A DNA stretch of 64,000 nt from contig NZ_JADBEE010000001.1 in assembly GCF_014874065.1 (NCBI RefSeq), forward strand, positions 434,001 through 498,000, read 5' to 3'. The first letter of the stretch is position 1, and every line of letters starts with the position of its first letter. The notes under the pieces were generated by a model. The model had not been told where the DNA came from, made no database searches, and saw nothing but the letters and a program-made list of their open reading frames with translations. The position numbers and the translations under genes were made by a program. This DNA is from Nesterenkonia halotolerans (GTDB taxonomy: Bacteria > Actinomycetota > Actinomycetes > Actinomycetales > Micrococcaceae). Positions 15,999 to 23,581 of this stretch are shown here, one piece after another.

Positions 15999-16038
15999 AG
16001 GCTACAGCCTTCAATATGGTCATTCAAGGTTACAGCCT
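15999..16038 (-). promoter_or_regulatory. SatD promoter with two overlapping dyad operators
   Basis: On the minus strand TTGAAT (16022-16027) and TAGCCT (15999-16004) form a promoter with a 17-base spacer, six bases before ATG 15992. AGGCTACAGCCT (15999-16010) covers the -10, and AGGTTACAGCCT (16027-16038) abuts the -35. Each is a dyad AGGCT-AC-AGCCT (one mismatch in the second). The centres are 28 bases apart. Best read as autoregulatory operators. Confidence 0.6.
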
Positions 16039-16092
16039 GGAAAGAGTTGTTTTCAGGATGCAGGCTGCACGTTCTCGGCTTCTCCGTTGGGG

Positions 16093-16150
16093 GGCGGCTT
16101 CTACGAGCATCTAGGGCCTAGAACGCACTCAACTACTCGTAGAATCCGCC
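16093..16150. repeat. Long imperfect inverted repeat next to the EamA gene 3' end
   Basis: GGCGGCTTCTACGAG (16093-16107) and CTCGTAGAATCCGCC (16136-16150) pair at 14 of 15 positions across a 28-base loop, which itself holds the dyad CTAGG-G-CCTAG (16111-16121). There is no T-run, so it is not a standard terminator, although it lies just downstream of the EamA stop. It could be a relic of a small palindromic mobile element. Confidence 0.5.
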
Positions 16151-16152
16151 GC

Positions 16153-17031
16153 TCAACGCGGGCGGCGCTCTCCCCCGCCCAGGGTCAGCGCATTGCTGAG
16201 CACCACCAGCAGGATTCCCACCCAGGCCACCGCTGGGAGCAGCTGGTGAAGGAACACTGCGCCGATCAGAGCTGCGAAGAGCGGGTGCAGGGACATCCCG
16301 AGGCCGAAGATCACCGGGCTGATGTGCCGCAGCACGATCAGGTCCAGCGAGTACGGCACCACCGAGGCCAGGACCCCGGCCACCGCTGCGAACAGGAAGG
16401 CCTCCAGGGGCGGCTGCAGGTGCCAGACGACGACGGCGGCGATCGGCACCAGGCCCAGTGCCGAGATCGCGGTGCCCATCGCCACACCCTGGACACCGTC
16501 GAGGCGTTGACCCACGACGCGATTGGTCAGGATGTATCCGGCCCAGCAGCCGGCCGCGAGCACGGCGAAGCCCAGCCCGAGCAGATCGCTGGTGGGTCCG
16601 GGCCGGGTCAGCAGCACGACCCCGATCAGAGCCATCACGGCACAGACGCCATCGCGGAGGCGCCGGGAGGCCAGCACCGCAACGGCCAGTGGTCCCAGGA
16701 ACTCGATGGTGACGGCGGTGCCGAGACCCACGCGCTCCAGTGCGGCATAGAGCGCCGTGTTCATGCCGGCGAAGAACAGCGCGAGCAGCAGCACCGGGGA
16801 CCACTGGCTGCGCGTGAAGCGCCAGAACCTGGGACGCGTCAGTGCCAGCAGGACTGTGGAGGCGACCACCTGACGCACGGCGACCACACCGACCGGGGTG
16901 AGACCGGTGAAAGCCAGCGAGCCGACGGCGGCCCCGAACTGAGTGCTCACCGCGCTGGCGCTGATCACCGCCAGCCCGCGTCCCGGGCGGTCGACCAGAC
17001 GACTCACCCGGGGAGGAGGGGTCGCGCTCAC
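16153..17031 (-). CDS. EamA/RhtA-family transporter (DMT superfamily exporter)
   Basis: 292 residues with ten predicted membrane segments in two EamA repeats. Segments such as QFGAAVGSLAFTGLTPVGVVAVRQ, LYAALERVGLGTAVTIEFLGPL and VLASVVPYSLDLIVLRHIS are typical of RhtA-like threonine/homoserine exporters. GTG 17031 overlaps the upstream RDD gene's stop (GTGA), so both are co-transcribed. Exported amino acid not known. Confidence 0.92.
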   Translation of the reverse strand: MSATPPPRVSRLVDRPGRGLAVISASAVSTQFGAAVGSLAFTGLTPVGVVAVRQVVASTVLLALTRPRFWRFTRSQWSPVLLLALFFAGMNTALYAALERVGLGTAVTIEFLGPLAVAVLASRRLRDGVCAVMALIGVVLLTRPGPTSDLLGLGFAVLAAGCWAGYILTNRVVGQRLDGVQGVAMGTAISALGLVPIAAVVVWHLQPPLEAFLFAAVAGVLASVVPYSLDLIVLRHISPVIFGLGMSLHPLFAALIGAVFLHQLLPAVAWVGILLVVLSNALTLGGGERRPR

Positions 17032-17459
17032 ATCCGCAGCTGGACGGTGCCAGCTGCCCGATCGTGAGCGCCGCGACCGTCGGAACCCATGATGATGGCG
17101 GGAAGGATCAGCATCAGCAGCAGCGTGCGGACGGTGGACCAGAGCGGACCCGGGATGCTGTTCCCACGCACTACCTGGATGCGCATCAGCCGCTTCCCCA
17201 CGGTCACGCCCAACAGGCCGATGAAGAGGATCTCGGTGGCGGCGAAGACGCCCAGGGTCACCAGTTCATTGCCATCGAACCAGGTCAGCGAGATCAGCAG
17301 GGCCAGGCCCCAATCGATGAACAGGGCGATGATCCGTTGGCTCCAGGGAGCCATGCTGCCCGGCCCGGTCTCTGGCAGACCCAGCTGTTCGCCCGCCCAT
17401 CGCGGCTCGCCGGGGTCTGCGCCGGCTCCGGGTGAGCGCGCGCCGTCGTTCTTCGCCAC
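17028..17459 (-). CDS. RDD-family membrane protein
   Basis: 143 residues. The N-terminal ~35 residues are polar (GAGADPGEPRWAGEQLGLPETGPGS); then come RIIALFIDWGLALLISL, the RDD motif region with Arg and Asp in the first helix, FIGLLGVTVGKRLMRIQVV and a third helix. This is the usual short actinobacterial RDD protein found beside glnA genes. GTG 17459 has AAGGAG five bases upstream. Function is not established for the family; proposed roles include ion transport. Confidence 0.88.
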   Translation of the reverse strand: MAKNDGARSPGAGADPGEPRWAGEQLGLPETGPGSMAPWSQRIIALFIDWGLALLISLTWFDGNELVTLGVFAATEILFIGLLGVTVGKRLMRIQVVRGNSIPGPLWSTVRTLLLMLILPAIIMGSDGRGAHDRAAGTVQLRM

Positions 17460-17580
17460 AGGTCTCCTTGTGCACGGGATATGAGAAGGTGATGTAGAGC
17501 ATGTCGCCGCGCGACGACGGCCCCGGTCAGTCTATTCCTCCGGCCAGGCGCCCTCGTCACCGGCTCCATGAGCAAGTTAA

Positions 17581-17618
17581 GTTACATGACCGAAACATTT
17601 GCGTGATGGCCGGGAAAT
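17581..17618 (+). promoter_or_regulatory. GlnR-type operator of glnA (four half-sites)
   Basis: GTTAC-N6-GAAAC-N6-GTGAT-N6-GAAAT runs without interruption from 17581 to 17618. This is the a1-b1-a2-b2 arrangement with 11-base half-site spacing and 22-base repeat known for actinobacterial GlnR nitrogen regulators. It ends 11 bases before the likely -10 box, the position of an activator. Confidence 0.85.
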
Positions 17619-17628
17619 GCCTGGCCCA

Positions 17629-17634
17629 TAGCGT
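17629..17634 (+). promoter_or_regulatory. -10 box (TAGCGT) of glnA
   Basis: TAGCGT follows the GlnR box by 10 bases and predicts an mRNA start near 17641, giving a leader of about 57 nt that includes the GAGGAG ribosome site (17683-17688). Confidence 0.5.
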
Positions 17635-17697
17635 AGAGCAGAGCGTTCACCACTGTTACGCGCGCAAGCCCAGACACCTGACGAGGAGCACGGACGT

Positions 17698-19122
17698 ATG
17701 TTCACAAGCCCTGATGAAGTTCTGAAGTTCATCGAGAAAGAGGACATCGCATTCGTCGATGTTCGATTCACCGACCTTCCCGGTCTTCAGCACCACTTCA
17801 ATGTCCCGGCCAAGACCGTTGACCTCGACTTCTTTGAGAACGGGCAGCTCTTCGACGGCTCCTCCATCCGTGGATTCCAGGGCATCGCCGAATCCGACAT
17901 GCAGCTCATCCCCGATGTGGCCACCGCCTTCGTCGATGAGTACCGCGCCGAGAAGACCCTGGTGATGACCTTCTCGATCGTGAACCCGCGCACCGGTGAG
18001 CCCTACGCCCGCGACCCCCGCGGCGTGGCGCAGAAGGCTGAGGAGTACCTCGAGGCCTCCGGCATCGCCGACACCGCATTCTTCGCCCCCGAGGCAGAGT
18101 TCTTCCTCTTCGACGATGTGAAGTGGCAGTCCAGCCCCGACGCCTCCTTCTACTCCCTGGATTCCGATGAGGCCTCCTGGCAGTCCTCTGAGGAGATCCC
18201 CGGCGGAAACCTCGGCCACAAGATGGGCCACAAGGGTGGTTACTTCCCCGTGAGCCCGCAGGACAAGAGCGCCGACCTGCGCGACGCGATCTGCGTGGCG
18301 CTGGACGCCGTCGGCCTTGAGGTCGAGCGCTCCCACCACGAGGTCGCCGGCCCCGGTCAGCAGGAGATCAACTACAAGTTCAACACGCTGACCCACGCTG
18401 CCGATGACCTGATGAAGTTCAAGTACATCGTGAAGAACACCGCGGACCAGTTCGGCAAGTCCGCGACCTTCATGCCGAAGCCGGTCTTCGGCGAGAACGG
18501 CTCCGGCATGCACTGCCACCAGTCGCTCTGGACCGACGGCAAGCCGCTGTTCTTCGATGAGAAGGGCTACGCCAACCTCTCCGACACCGCTCGCTGGTAC
18601 ATCGGCGGCCTGCTCAAGCACGCCTCGGCAGTGCTGGCCTTCACCAACCCGACCGTGAACTCCTACAAGCGCCTGGTGAAGGGCTATGAGGCCCCGGTCA
18701 ACATGGTGTACTCGCAGGGCAACCGCTCCGCGGCAATCCGCATCCCGATCACCGGCTCGAACCCGAAGGCCAAGCGCCTCGAGTTCCGCGCACCGGATCC
18801 TTCCTCGAACCCCTACCTGGCGTTCGCAGCCCAGCTCATGGCTGGCCTGGACGGCATCCGCAACCGGATCGAGCCCGCTGACCCGGTGGACAAGGATCTC
18901 TACGAGCTGCCCGCTGAGGAGCTCGCCGATATCCAGAAGGCTCCCGGCTCGCTGGAAGAGGCACTCGACGCCCTCGAGGGCGACTTCGAGTTCCTGCTCG
19001 AAGGCGGCGTGTTCACCGAGGACCTGATCAAGGCTTGGATCGAATACAAGCGTGAAGAAGAGATCGCACCGCTGAACCTGCGGCTGAACCCCTACGAGTT
19101 CGAGCTGTACTACTCGGTCTGA
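17698..19122 (+). CDS. glnA: Glutamine synthetase type I (GlnA1)
   Basis: 474 residues, the length of GSI-beta enzymes. It joins ammonia to glutamate with ATP. Motifs: FDGSSIRGF near residue 55, [10 protein letters not shown] with catalytic glutamates, [37 protein letters not shown] and [17 protein letters not shown]. The regulatory Tyr402 lies in [10 protein letters not shown], the adenylylation site recognised by GlnE, whose gene is at 31777-34893. The extra segment of ~25 residues around [10 protein letters not shown] marks the beta class. Controlled by the GlnR-type box and closed by a very strong terminator. Confidence 0.98.
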   Translation: MFTSPDEVLKFIEKEDIAFVDVRFTDLPGLQHHFNVPAKTVDLDFFENGQLFDGSSIRGFQGIAESDMQLIPDVATAFVDEYRAEKTLVMTFSIVNPRTGEPYARDPRGVAQKAEEYLEASGIADTAFFAPEAEFFLFDDVKWQSSPDASFYSLDSDEASWQSSEEIPGGNLGHKMGHKGGYFPVSPQDKSADLRDAICVALDAVGLEVERSHHEVAGPGQQEINYKFNTLTHAADDLMKFKYIVKNTADQFGKSATFMPKPVFGENGSGMHCHQSLWTDGKPLFFDEKGYANLSDTARWYIGGLLKHASAVLAFTNPTVNSYKRLVKGYEAPVNMVYSQGNRSAAIRIPITGSNPKAKRLEFRAPDPSSNPYLAFAAQLMAGLDGIRNRIEPADPVDKDLYELPAEELADIQKAPGSLEEALDALEGDFEFLLEGGVFTEDLIKAWIEYKREEEIAPLNLRLNPYEFELYYSV

Positions 19123-19143
19123 TCCCCCGCTGAATCTCAGCAT

Positions 19144-19180
19144 AAGAGGCCCCGCACCAGCTCCTGGTGCGGGGCCTCTT
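19144..19180 (+). terminator. Strong intrinsic terminator of glnA
   Basis: AAGAGGCCCCGCACCAG, loop CTC, CTGGTGCGGGGCCTCTT: a perfect 17-pair stem ending in T residues, 22 bases after the glnA stop. Confidence 0.93.
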
Positions 19181-19200
19181 TCGTCTGATCTCAAAAACTA

Positions 19201-19230
19201 TTGCCAGACTCGAAGCGCTTCGAATATGAT
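19201..19230 (+). promoter_or_regulatory. lacI-type promoter with operator in the spacer
   Basis: TTGCCA (19201-19206) and TATGAT (19225-19230) are spaced by 18 bases. The spacer contains the perfect 14-base palindrome TCGAAGCGCTTCGA (19210-19223), a typical LacI/GalR operator with central CG. The regulator gene at 19261 is therefore autoregulated. Confidence 0.82.
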
Positions 19231-19260
19231 CTACATCACGCACACTCGGAGGGAGGTTAT

Positions 19261-20265
19261 ATGGCCACGATCAAAGATGTCGCCGACGCAGCCGGCGTCT
19301 CGATCAGCACGGTGTCCTACGCACTGAGCGGCAAGCGCTCGATCGCCGAGAAGACTCGGCAGCGCATCATGGACGTCATCACGGAACTGGACTATAACCC
19401 CCATTTCGGGGCCAAGGTGCTGGCGGGCGACAAGACTCATCTGATCGCGCTGAGCGCCCCGCTGCACGAAGACGGCCACCTCCCCACCCACATGCGCTTC
19501 GTCACCGAAGTCATCCGAGCCGCCAGAAAGCACGACTACGACGTCGTCATGCTCGCCACTGACGACGAGGTCAAAGGCATCAAGCGGGTGGCAGCGTCCT
19601 CGATCGTCGATGGTGTCGTCAGCATGGGCGTCACCACGGGTGACGAACGACTGGCCCTGCTGCGCCAGCTGAAGCTTCCCGGCTCTTTCATCGGCATTCC
19701 GGAGCAGATGAAGGACTACGCCTACGTCGACCTGGACTTCGCGGCGGCGGCCCGAGACTGTATCGGGCGGCTCGCGGGGCTCGGTCATCACACGGTCGGG
19801 CTGGTCGGACACCCCTATGGCTACGTCAACCGCCACTCCGGCTTCATCGAGCGCTTCGACTCCGCTCTGCAGGAAGAGGCGAAGAAGCGCGACGTGCAGA
19901 TCATCACCCAGTGGGCGGGCCTCGAGCGCGGCTCAGGCAGGAAGGCACTCGACGCTCTCCTGAGCCAGGTCCCCGACCTCAGTGCCGTCATCTTCCACTG
20001 CAATGAACCTGTGGTCGAGGAGGTCGAACGCCGCGTGCGTGAACTTGACCTCCGGGTGCCGGAGCAGATCTCGCTGTTTGCTGCCGCGGCGAGCTACGAC
20101 CCCGCATCCCTCGAGATTCCGCTCAGCGGCATCTCGCTGCCCATCGAAGAGATGTGCACCGTTGCCGTGGAGACGACCATGCGCGTGATCAACGGCCTTC
20201 CGCCCGCCGAACCGGTCCTGCTGCAACCCAAGTTCATCGATCGCGGATCGCTGCATAAGAGATAG
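19261..20265 (+). CDS. LacI-family transcriptional regulator of the xyloside operon
   Basis: 334 residues from ATG 19261 with a GGAGGGAGG site; the frame upstream to 19201 covers the promoter and is rejected. The DNA-binding head is canonical: MATIKDVADAAGVSISTVSYALSGKRSIAEKTRQRI. The rest is a periplasmic-binding-like sugar domain ending RGSLHKR. Palindromes in its own promoter (19210-19223) and before the binding-protein gene (20304-20317) share CGAA-R-CG-C-TTCG. It most likely represses the downstream ABC transporter and glycosidase genes until a sugar such as isoprimeverose binds. Confidence 0.94.
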   Translation: MATIKDVADAAGVSISTVSYALSGKRSIAEKTRQRIMDVITELDYNPHFGAKVLAGDKTHLIALSAPLHEDGHLPTHMRFVTEVIRAARKHDYDVVMLATDDEVKGIKRVAASSIVDGVVSMGVTTGDERLALLRQLKLPGSFIGIPEQMKDYAYVDLDFAAAARDCIGRLAGLGHHTVGLVGHPYGYVNRHSGFIERFDSALQEEAKKRDVQIITQWAGLERGSGRKALDALLSQVPDLSAVIFHCNEPVVEEVERRVRELDLRVPEQISLFAAAASYDPASLEIPLSGISLPIEEMCTVAVETTMRVINGLPPAEPVLLQPKFIDRGSLHKR

Positions 20266-20303
20266 CTCCCCGCATACTCCTTCAGAGCTTTTCGTCACCA
20301 TTA

Positions 20304-20317
20304 TCGAAACGCTTCGA
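20304..20317. promoter_or_regulatory. LacI-type operator before the binding-protein gene
   Basis: TCGAA-ACGC-TTCGA, same half-sites as the operator at 19210-19223 with one central change. It lies 52 bases upstream of the lipoprotein start. Confidence 0.8.
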
Positions 20318-20368
20318 CACACCATTAGAAACTCAAGCAAACAGATCACTGTGGAAGGTGAAAGAGAC

Positions 20369-21649
20369 ATGACACTTCGACGTTCAGCCGGCGTACTCGG
20401 CATCACGGCAATGAGCATCGCGATGCTCTCGGGCTGCTCTCAGGGCGAAGACCGGGCCGGCGAGTCCCTGAAGCTCTGGCACTACGAGAACGAGACCTCC
20501 GCGATGGGCATTGCCTGGGATCGCGCCATCGAGATCTTCGAGGAAGAGACCGGCGTCCCCGTGGAGTTCGAGGAGCGCAGCTTCGAACAGATTCGCCAGA
20601 CCGCGAGCCAGGTCATCAACTCCGATGAAGCTCCGGACATCTTGGAATACAACAAGGGCAACGCCACCGCTGGACTTCTCGCCAGCCAGGGTCTGCTGGA
20701 ACCCCTCGACGGCGCCGTCGAAGAATACGGGTGGGACTCCAAGCTCGCGGAGTCGCTGCAGACCACCTCCCGCTACGACGAGGACGGGGTCATGGGATCC
20801 GGCTCATGGTACGGAATCCCCACCTACGGCGAGTTCACGATGATGTATTACAACACCGAGATGCTTGACGAATACGGCCTGGAAGTTCCAGAGACCGTGG
20901 AGGAGCTCGAGTCCGTGATGCAGGCCTTCGTCGACGAGGGAGTCACTCCCCTGGCGCAGGCAGCCAGCGAATACCCGCTGGGCCAGCTCTGGTACCAGCT
21001 CGCCCTGACACAGGCCGACCAGCAGTGGGTCAATGACTTCCAGATCTACGAAAACCCGGTCGACTTCGAAGGCCCAGAGCTGGCGTATGCGTCCGAGACC
21101 CTCGACGAGTGGCTGGATGATGGCTACATCTCCGAGGACTCCACCGGCCTGACCGCGGAGGACGCAGGAACCGCGTTCATCAACGGCACCTATCCGATGT
21201 TCTTCTCCGGGAGCTGGTGGTACGGCCGGTTCCTCGAAGAGGTCGACCAGGACTGGGAGACCGCACTCTTCCCGAACGAGGGAATGTCCCCGGGCTCCTC
21301 CGGCAACCTCTGGGTGGTGCCTGAGGCGTCGCAGAACAAGGACCTTGCCTACGAGTTCATCGACATCACGCTGCGCGCCGAGATCCAGGCACTGATGGGC
21401 AACAGCGGAGGCGTCCCAGTGGCCGCCGAGGAAGCCGACATCACGGATGAGGAATCTCTCGCGCTGGTCGAGAACTTCAACACTCTCCTGGACCGTGACG
21501 GCCTTGCGTTCTACCCGGACTGGCCGACCCCCACCTTCTACGACGATCTCAACGCCGGGCTGCAGGGCCTTGTCAATGGCGGACTTGATCCGGACGCCAT
21601 GAACGCCCAGATCGCCGAAGACTACGAGTCCGGCATTCCGCAGGACTGA
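20369..21649 (+). CDS. ABC transporter sugar-binding lipoprotein
   Basis: 426 residues from ATG 20369 (in-frame GTG at 20351 would precede the signal peptide and is less likely). The signal is MTLRRSAGVLGITAMSIAML followed by the lipobox LSGC, so the mature protein is lipid-anchored outside the membrane. The body is a family 1 extracellular solute-binding protein: LKLWHYENETSAMGIAWDRA, GIPTYGEFTMMYYNTEML and MFFSGSWWYGRF. It delivers oligosaccharides to the two permeases downstream. No ATPase gene is in the operon; a shared MsiK-type ATPase elsewhere is expected, as usual in actinobacteria. Confidence 0.93.
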   Translation: MTLRRSAGVLGITAMSIAMLSGCSQGEDRAGESLKLWHYENETSAMGIAWDRAIEIFEEETGVPVEFEERSFEQIRQTASQVINSDEAPDILEYNKGNATAGLLASQGLLEPLDGAVEEYGWDSKLAESLQTTSRYDEDGVMGSGSWYGIPTYGEFTMMYYNTEMLDEYGLEVPETVEELESVMQAFVDEGVTPLAQAASEYPLGQLWYQLALTQADQQWVNDFQIYENPVDFEGPELAYASETLDEWLDDGYISEDSTGLTAEDAGTAFINGTYPMFFSGSWWYGRFLEEVDQDWETALFPNEGMSPGSSGNLWVVPEASQNKDLAYEFIDITLRAEIQALMGNSGGVPVAAEEADITDEESLALVENFNTLLDRDGLAFYPDWPTPTFYDDLNAGLQGLVNGGLDPDAMNAQIAEDYESGIPQD

Positions 21650-21667
21650 TCCCCCTGTCACAACGAG

Positions 21668-21713
21668 GACCCGCTGTCGTGCCTCCGCCTGGCGGAGTGG
21701 ACGACAGCGGGTC
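21668..21713 (+). promoter_or_regulatory. Intercistronic hairpin after the binding-protein gene
   Basis: GACCCGCTGTCGT (21668-21680) pairs perfectly with ACGACAGCGGGTC (21701-21713), and CTCCGC pairs with GCGGAG inside it around a 3-base loop. There is no T-run, and the permease ribosome site follows. Such stems typically protect the upstream binding-protein mRNA and lower downstream expression. Confidence 0.75.
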
Positions 21714-21728
21714 AATGGGAGGAGTCCT

Positions 21729-22685
21729 ATGACAACCCTGGAAAGAGAAACGTCAGAAGCGACCAGGCCACTGCCGCGCCACCGCGGTGTGGTCGGCGGT
21801 CGAAGCTACTGGTGGTACCTGCTGCCCGGATTCGCGCTGCTCGCCATCGTGATCATCGTGCCGCTGGGATGGAACATCTATCTCAGCTTCACCGACTATC
21901 GCGGCGTGGTGTCGCCCCAATGGATCGGCCTGGAGAACTGGACTCGACTGCTGGGGGACGCGACGTTCTGGCTGTCCTTCAGAAACAGCATCGCGATGAT
22001 CATCGCCATGGTTCTCGTTCCGACGCTTGTCGGCCTGGTGCTCGCGGCTGCACTCTTCGATGTGATCGGCCGCAAGTTCGGTTCGAAGCTCGCCAGCTTC
22101 CTGCGCGCCACCTACTACCTGCCGCAGATCATCCCCGCTGTCGTGGCCGCCATCGTCATCGGCTGGATCCTCCGGTCCGAGAACGGGGCGCTGAACGAAC
22201 TGCTGGGAATGGTCGGGCTCGGCTCCCTCGAGCGCAACTGGCTCGGTGACCCGAGCACTGCACTGATCAGCATCATGGCGGTGCTGGTCTGGGTTCAGAT
22301 CGGCTATCCCGTGGTGATCTTCATGGCCGCCCTGGAACGGGTGGACCCCGAGCTGTACGAGGCAGCCGAGGTCGACGGCGCGGGCTGGTTCCGGCGCTTC
22401 CATGCGATCACGCTCCCGCAGATTCGCCCAGAGACGTTCGTGGTCGCACTGACCTGCACGATCGCAGCACTGAAGGTGTTCGCGCCGGTCTACGCACTCA
22501 CCGGTGGAGGTCCCAACAACGCGACGATCGTTCCCAGCTACTACACCTATAGCCAGTTCTTCCAGAGCCAGCAGGTCGGATACGGAGCGACCATCGCCAC
22601 CGCCCTCACCATCGTCATCCTCGCGGTCTCGATCCTGTTCGTCGTGGCACAAACCCGCTCCGAGCGAGCAGATCAGGGGCACTGA
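21729..22685 (+). CDS. ABC sugar transporter permease (MalF-like)
   Basis: 318 residues with about six membrane helices. The N-terminus is cytoplasmic; the first helix begins WWYLLPGFALLAIVIIVPLGW. The EAA loop that contacts the ATPase reads ELYEAAEVDGAGWFRRFHAITLPQIRPE. GGAGGAG precedes ATG 21729. Its stop shares one base with the start of the second permease (TGATG), so the pair is translationally coupled. Confidence 0.95.
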   Translation: MTTLERETSEATRPLPRHRGVVGGRSYWWYLLPGFALLAIVIIVPLGWNIYLSFTDYRGVVSPQWIGLENWTRLLGDATFWLSFRNSIAMIIAMVLVPTLVGLVLAAALFDVIGRKFGSKLASFLRATYYLPQIIPAVVAAIVIGWILRSENGALNELLGMVGLGSLERNWLGDPSTALISIMAVLVWVQIGYPVVIFMAALERVDPELYEAAEVDGAGWFRRFHAITLPQIRPETFVVALTCTIAALKVFAPVYALTGGGPNNATIVPSYYTYSQFFQSQQVGYGATIATALTIVILAVSILFVVAQTRSERADQGH

Positions 22686-23581
22686 TGCAGACCACCATCG
22701 AAACTCCAAAGACCAGTTCGGGGACTCCCGAGCCTGCGCCGAAGTTCAAGAAGACCAGCCGCCGGTCTTTGGGAGACTGGATCGTGCTCGCCGCCATCGT
22801 GGCGTTCGCGTTGGCAGTGGTCTTTCCTTTCATCGTCATCCTGATCAATTCCTTCAAGTCGCCGACCGACTATGCCACGGGCAGTCCGCTGTCGCTGCCG
22901 ACCTCGATCTACCTGGACGGGATCACCACCTTCTGGGAGAGGGTGAACTTCCCGGAGAAGGTCTGGAACAGCTTCTTCATCGCAGGAGTCGTCGCAGTGC
23001 TCGCCGTGGTGATCTCCGTGCTCAACGCCTACGCGATCGGGATCGGAAGGGTCAAAGGACGGGTCTCACTGATCCTGCTCTTCCTGCTGGCGAACATGCT
23101 GCCGCAGGAGGTGCTCCTGTACCCGCTGTACACGATCTTCCGCACCATCGGGCTGTACGACAACGTGTGGTCAGTGATCATCACCTTCGTCGTGATCCAG
23201 AGCGCCTTCGGCACCTATCTGCTGTCCTCGGTCTTCGGCACATTCCCCAAAGAGATCCTCGAGGCAGCGGCTATCGACGGTTCGGGACGGTGGCGGACCC
23301 TGTGGTCGGTGGTCGTGCCGATCAGCTGGCCGACCCTCGGCGTGCTGATGGTCTTCTTCTTCATCTGGACCTGGAACGAATTCCTGATTCCGCTGACCTT
23401 CTTGATCAGCAACGCCAACCAGACGGTTCCGGTGGCGATCACAGCCCTGCAGGGCGATCGACTCATGGATGTCACCACGACCAGCGCCTCAGCGCTGCTG
23501 GGCATGATCCCCACGCTCATCTTCTTTCTCATCTTCCAGCGCACCCTCACCCGAGGAATCACGGCAGGAGCAGTCAAGTAA
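22685..23581 (+). CDS. ABC sugar transporter permease (MalG-like)
   Basis: 298 residues, six membrane helices, with the EAA motif EILEAAAIDGSGRWRTLWSVVVPISWP. It pairs with the permease at 21729 to form the membrane channel for the sugar. Its stop TAA is immediately followed by the ATG of the alpha-xylosidase gene. Confidence 0.95.
   Translation: MQTTIETPKTSSGTPEPAPKFKKTSRRSLGDWIVLAAIVAFALAVVFPFIVILINSFKSPTDYATGSPLSLPTSIYLDGITTFWERVNFPEKVWNSFFIAGVVAVLAVVISVLNAYAIGIGRVKGRVSLILLFLLANMLPQEVLLYPLYTIFRTIGLYDNVWSVIITFVVIQSAFGTYLLSSVFGTFPKEILEAAAIDGSGRWRTLWSVVVPISWPTLGVLMVFFFIWTWNEFLIPLTFLISNANQTVPVAITALQGDRLMDVTTTSASALLGMIPTLIFFLIFQRTLTRGITAGAVK

Noticed and set aside
17581..17618. AmtR operator before glnA
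   Set aside because: The half-site order and spacing are those of GlnR, not the AmtR palindrome.
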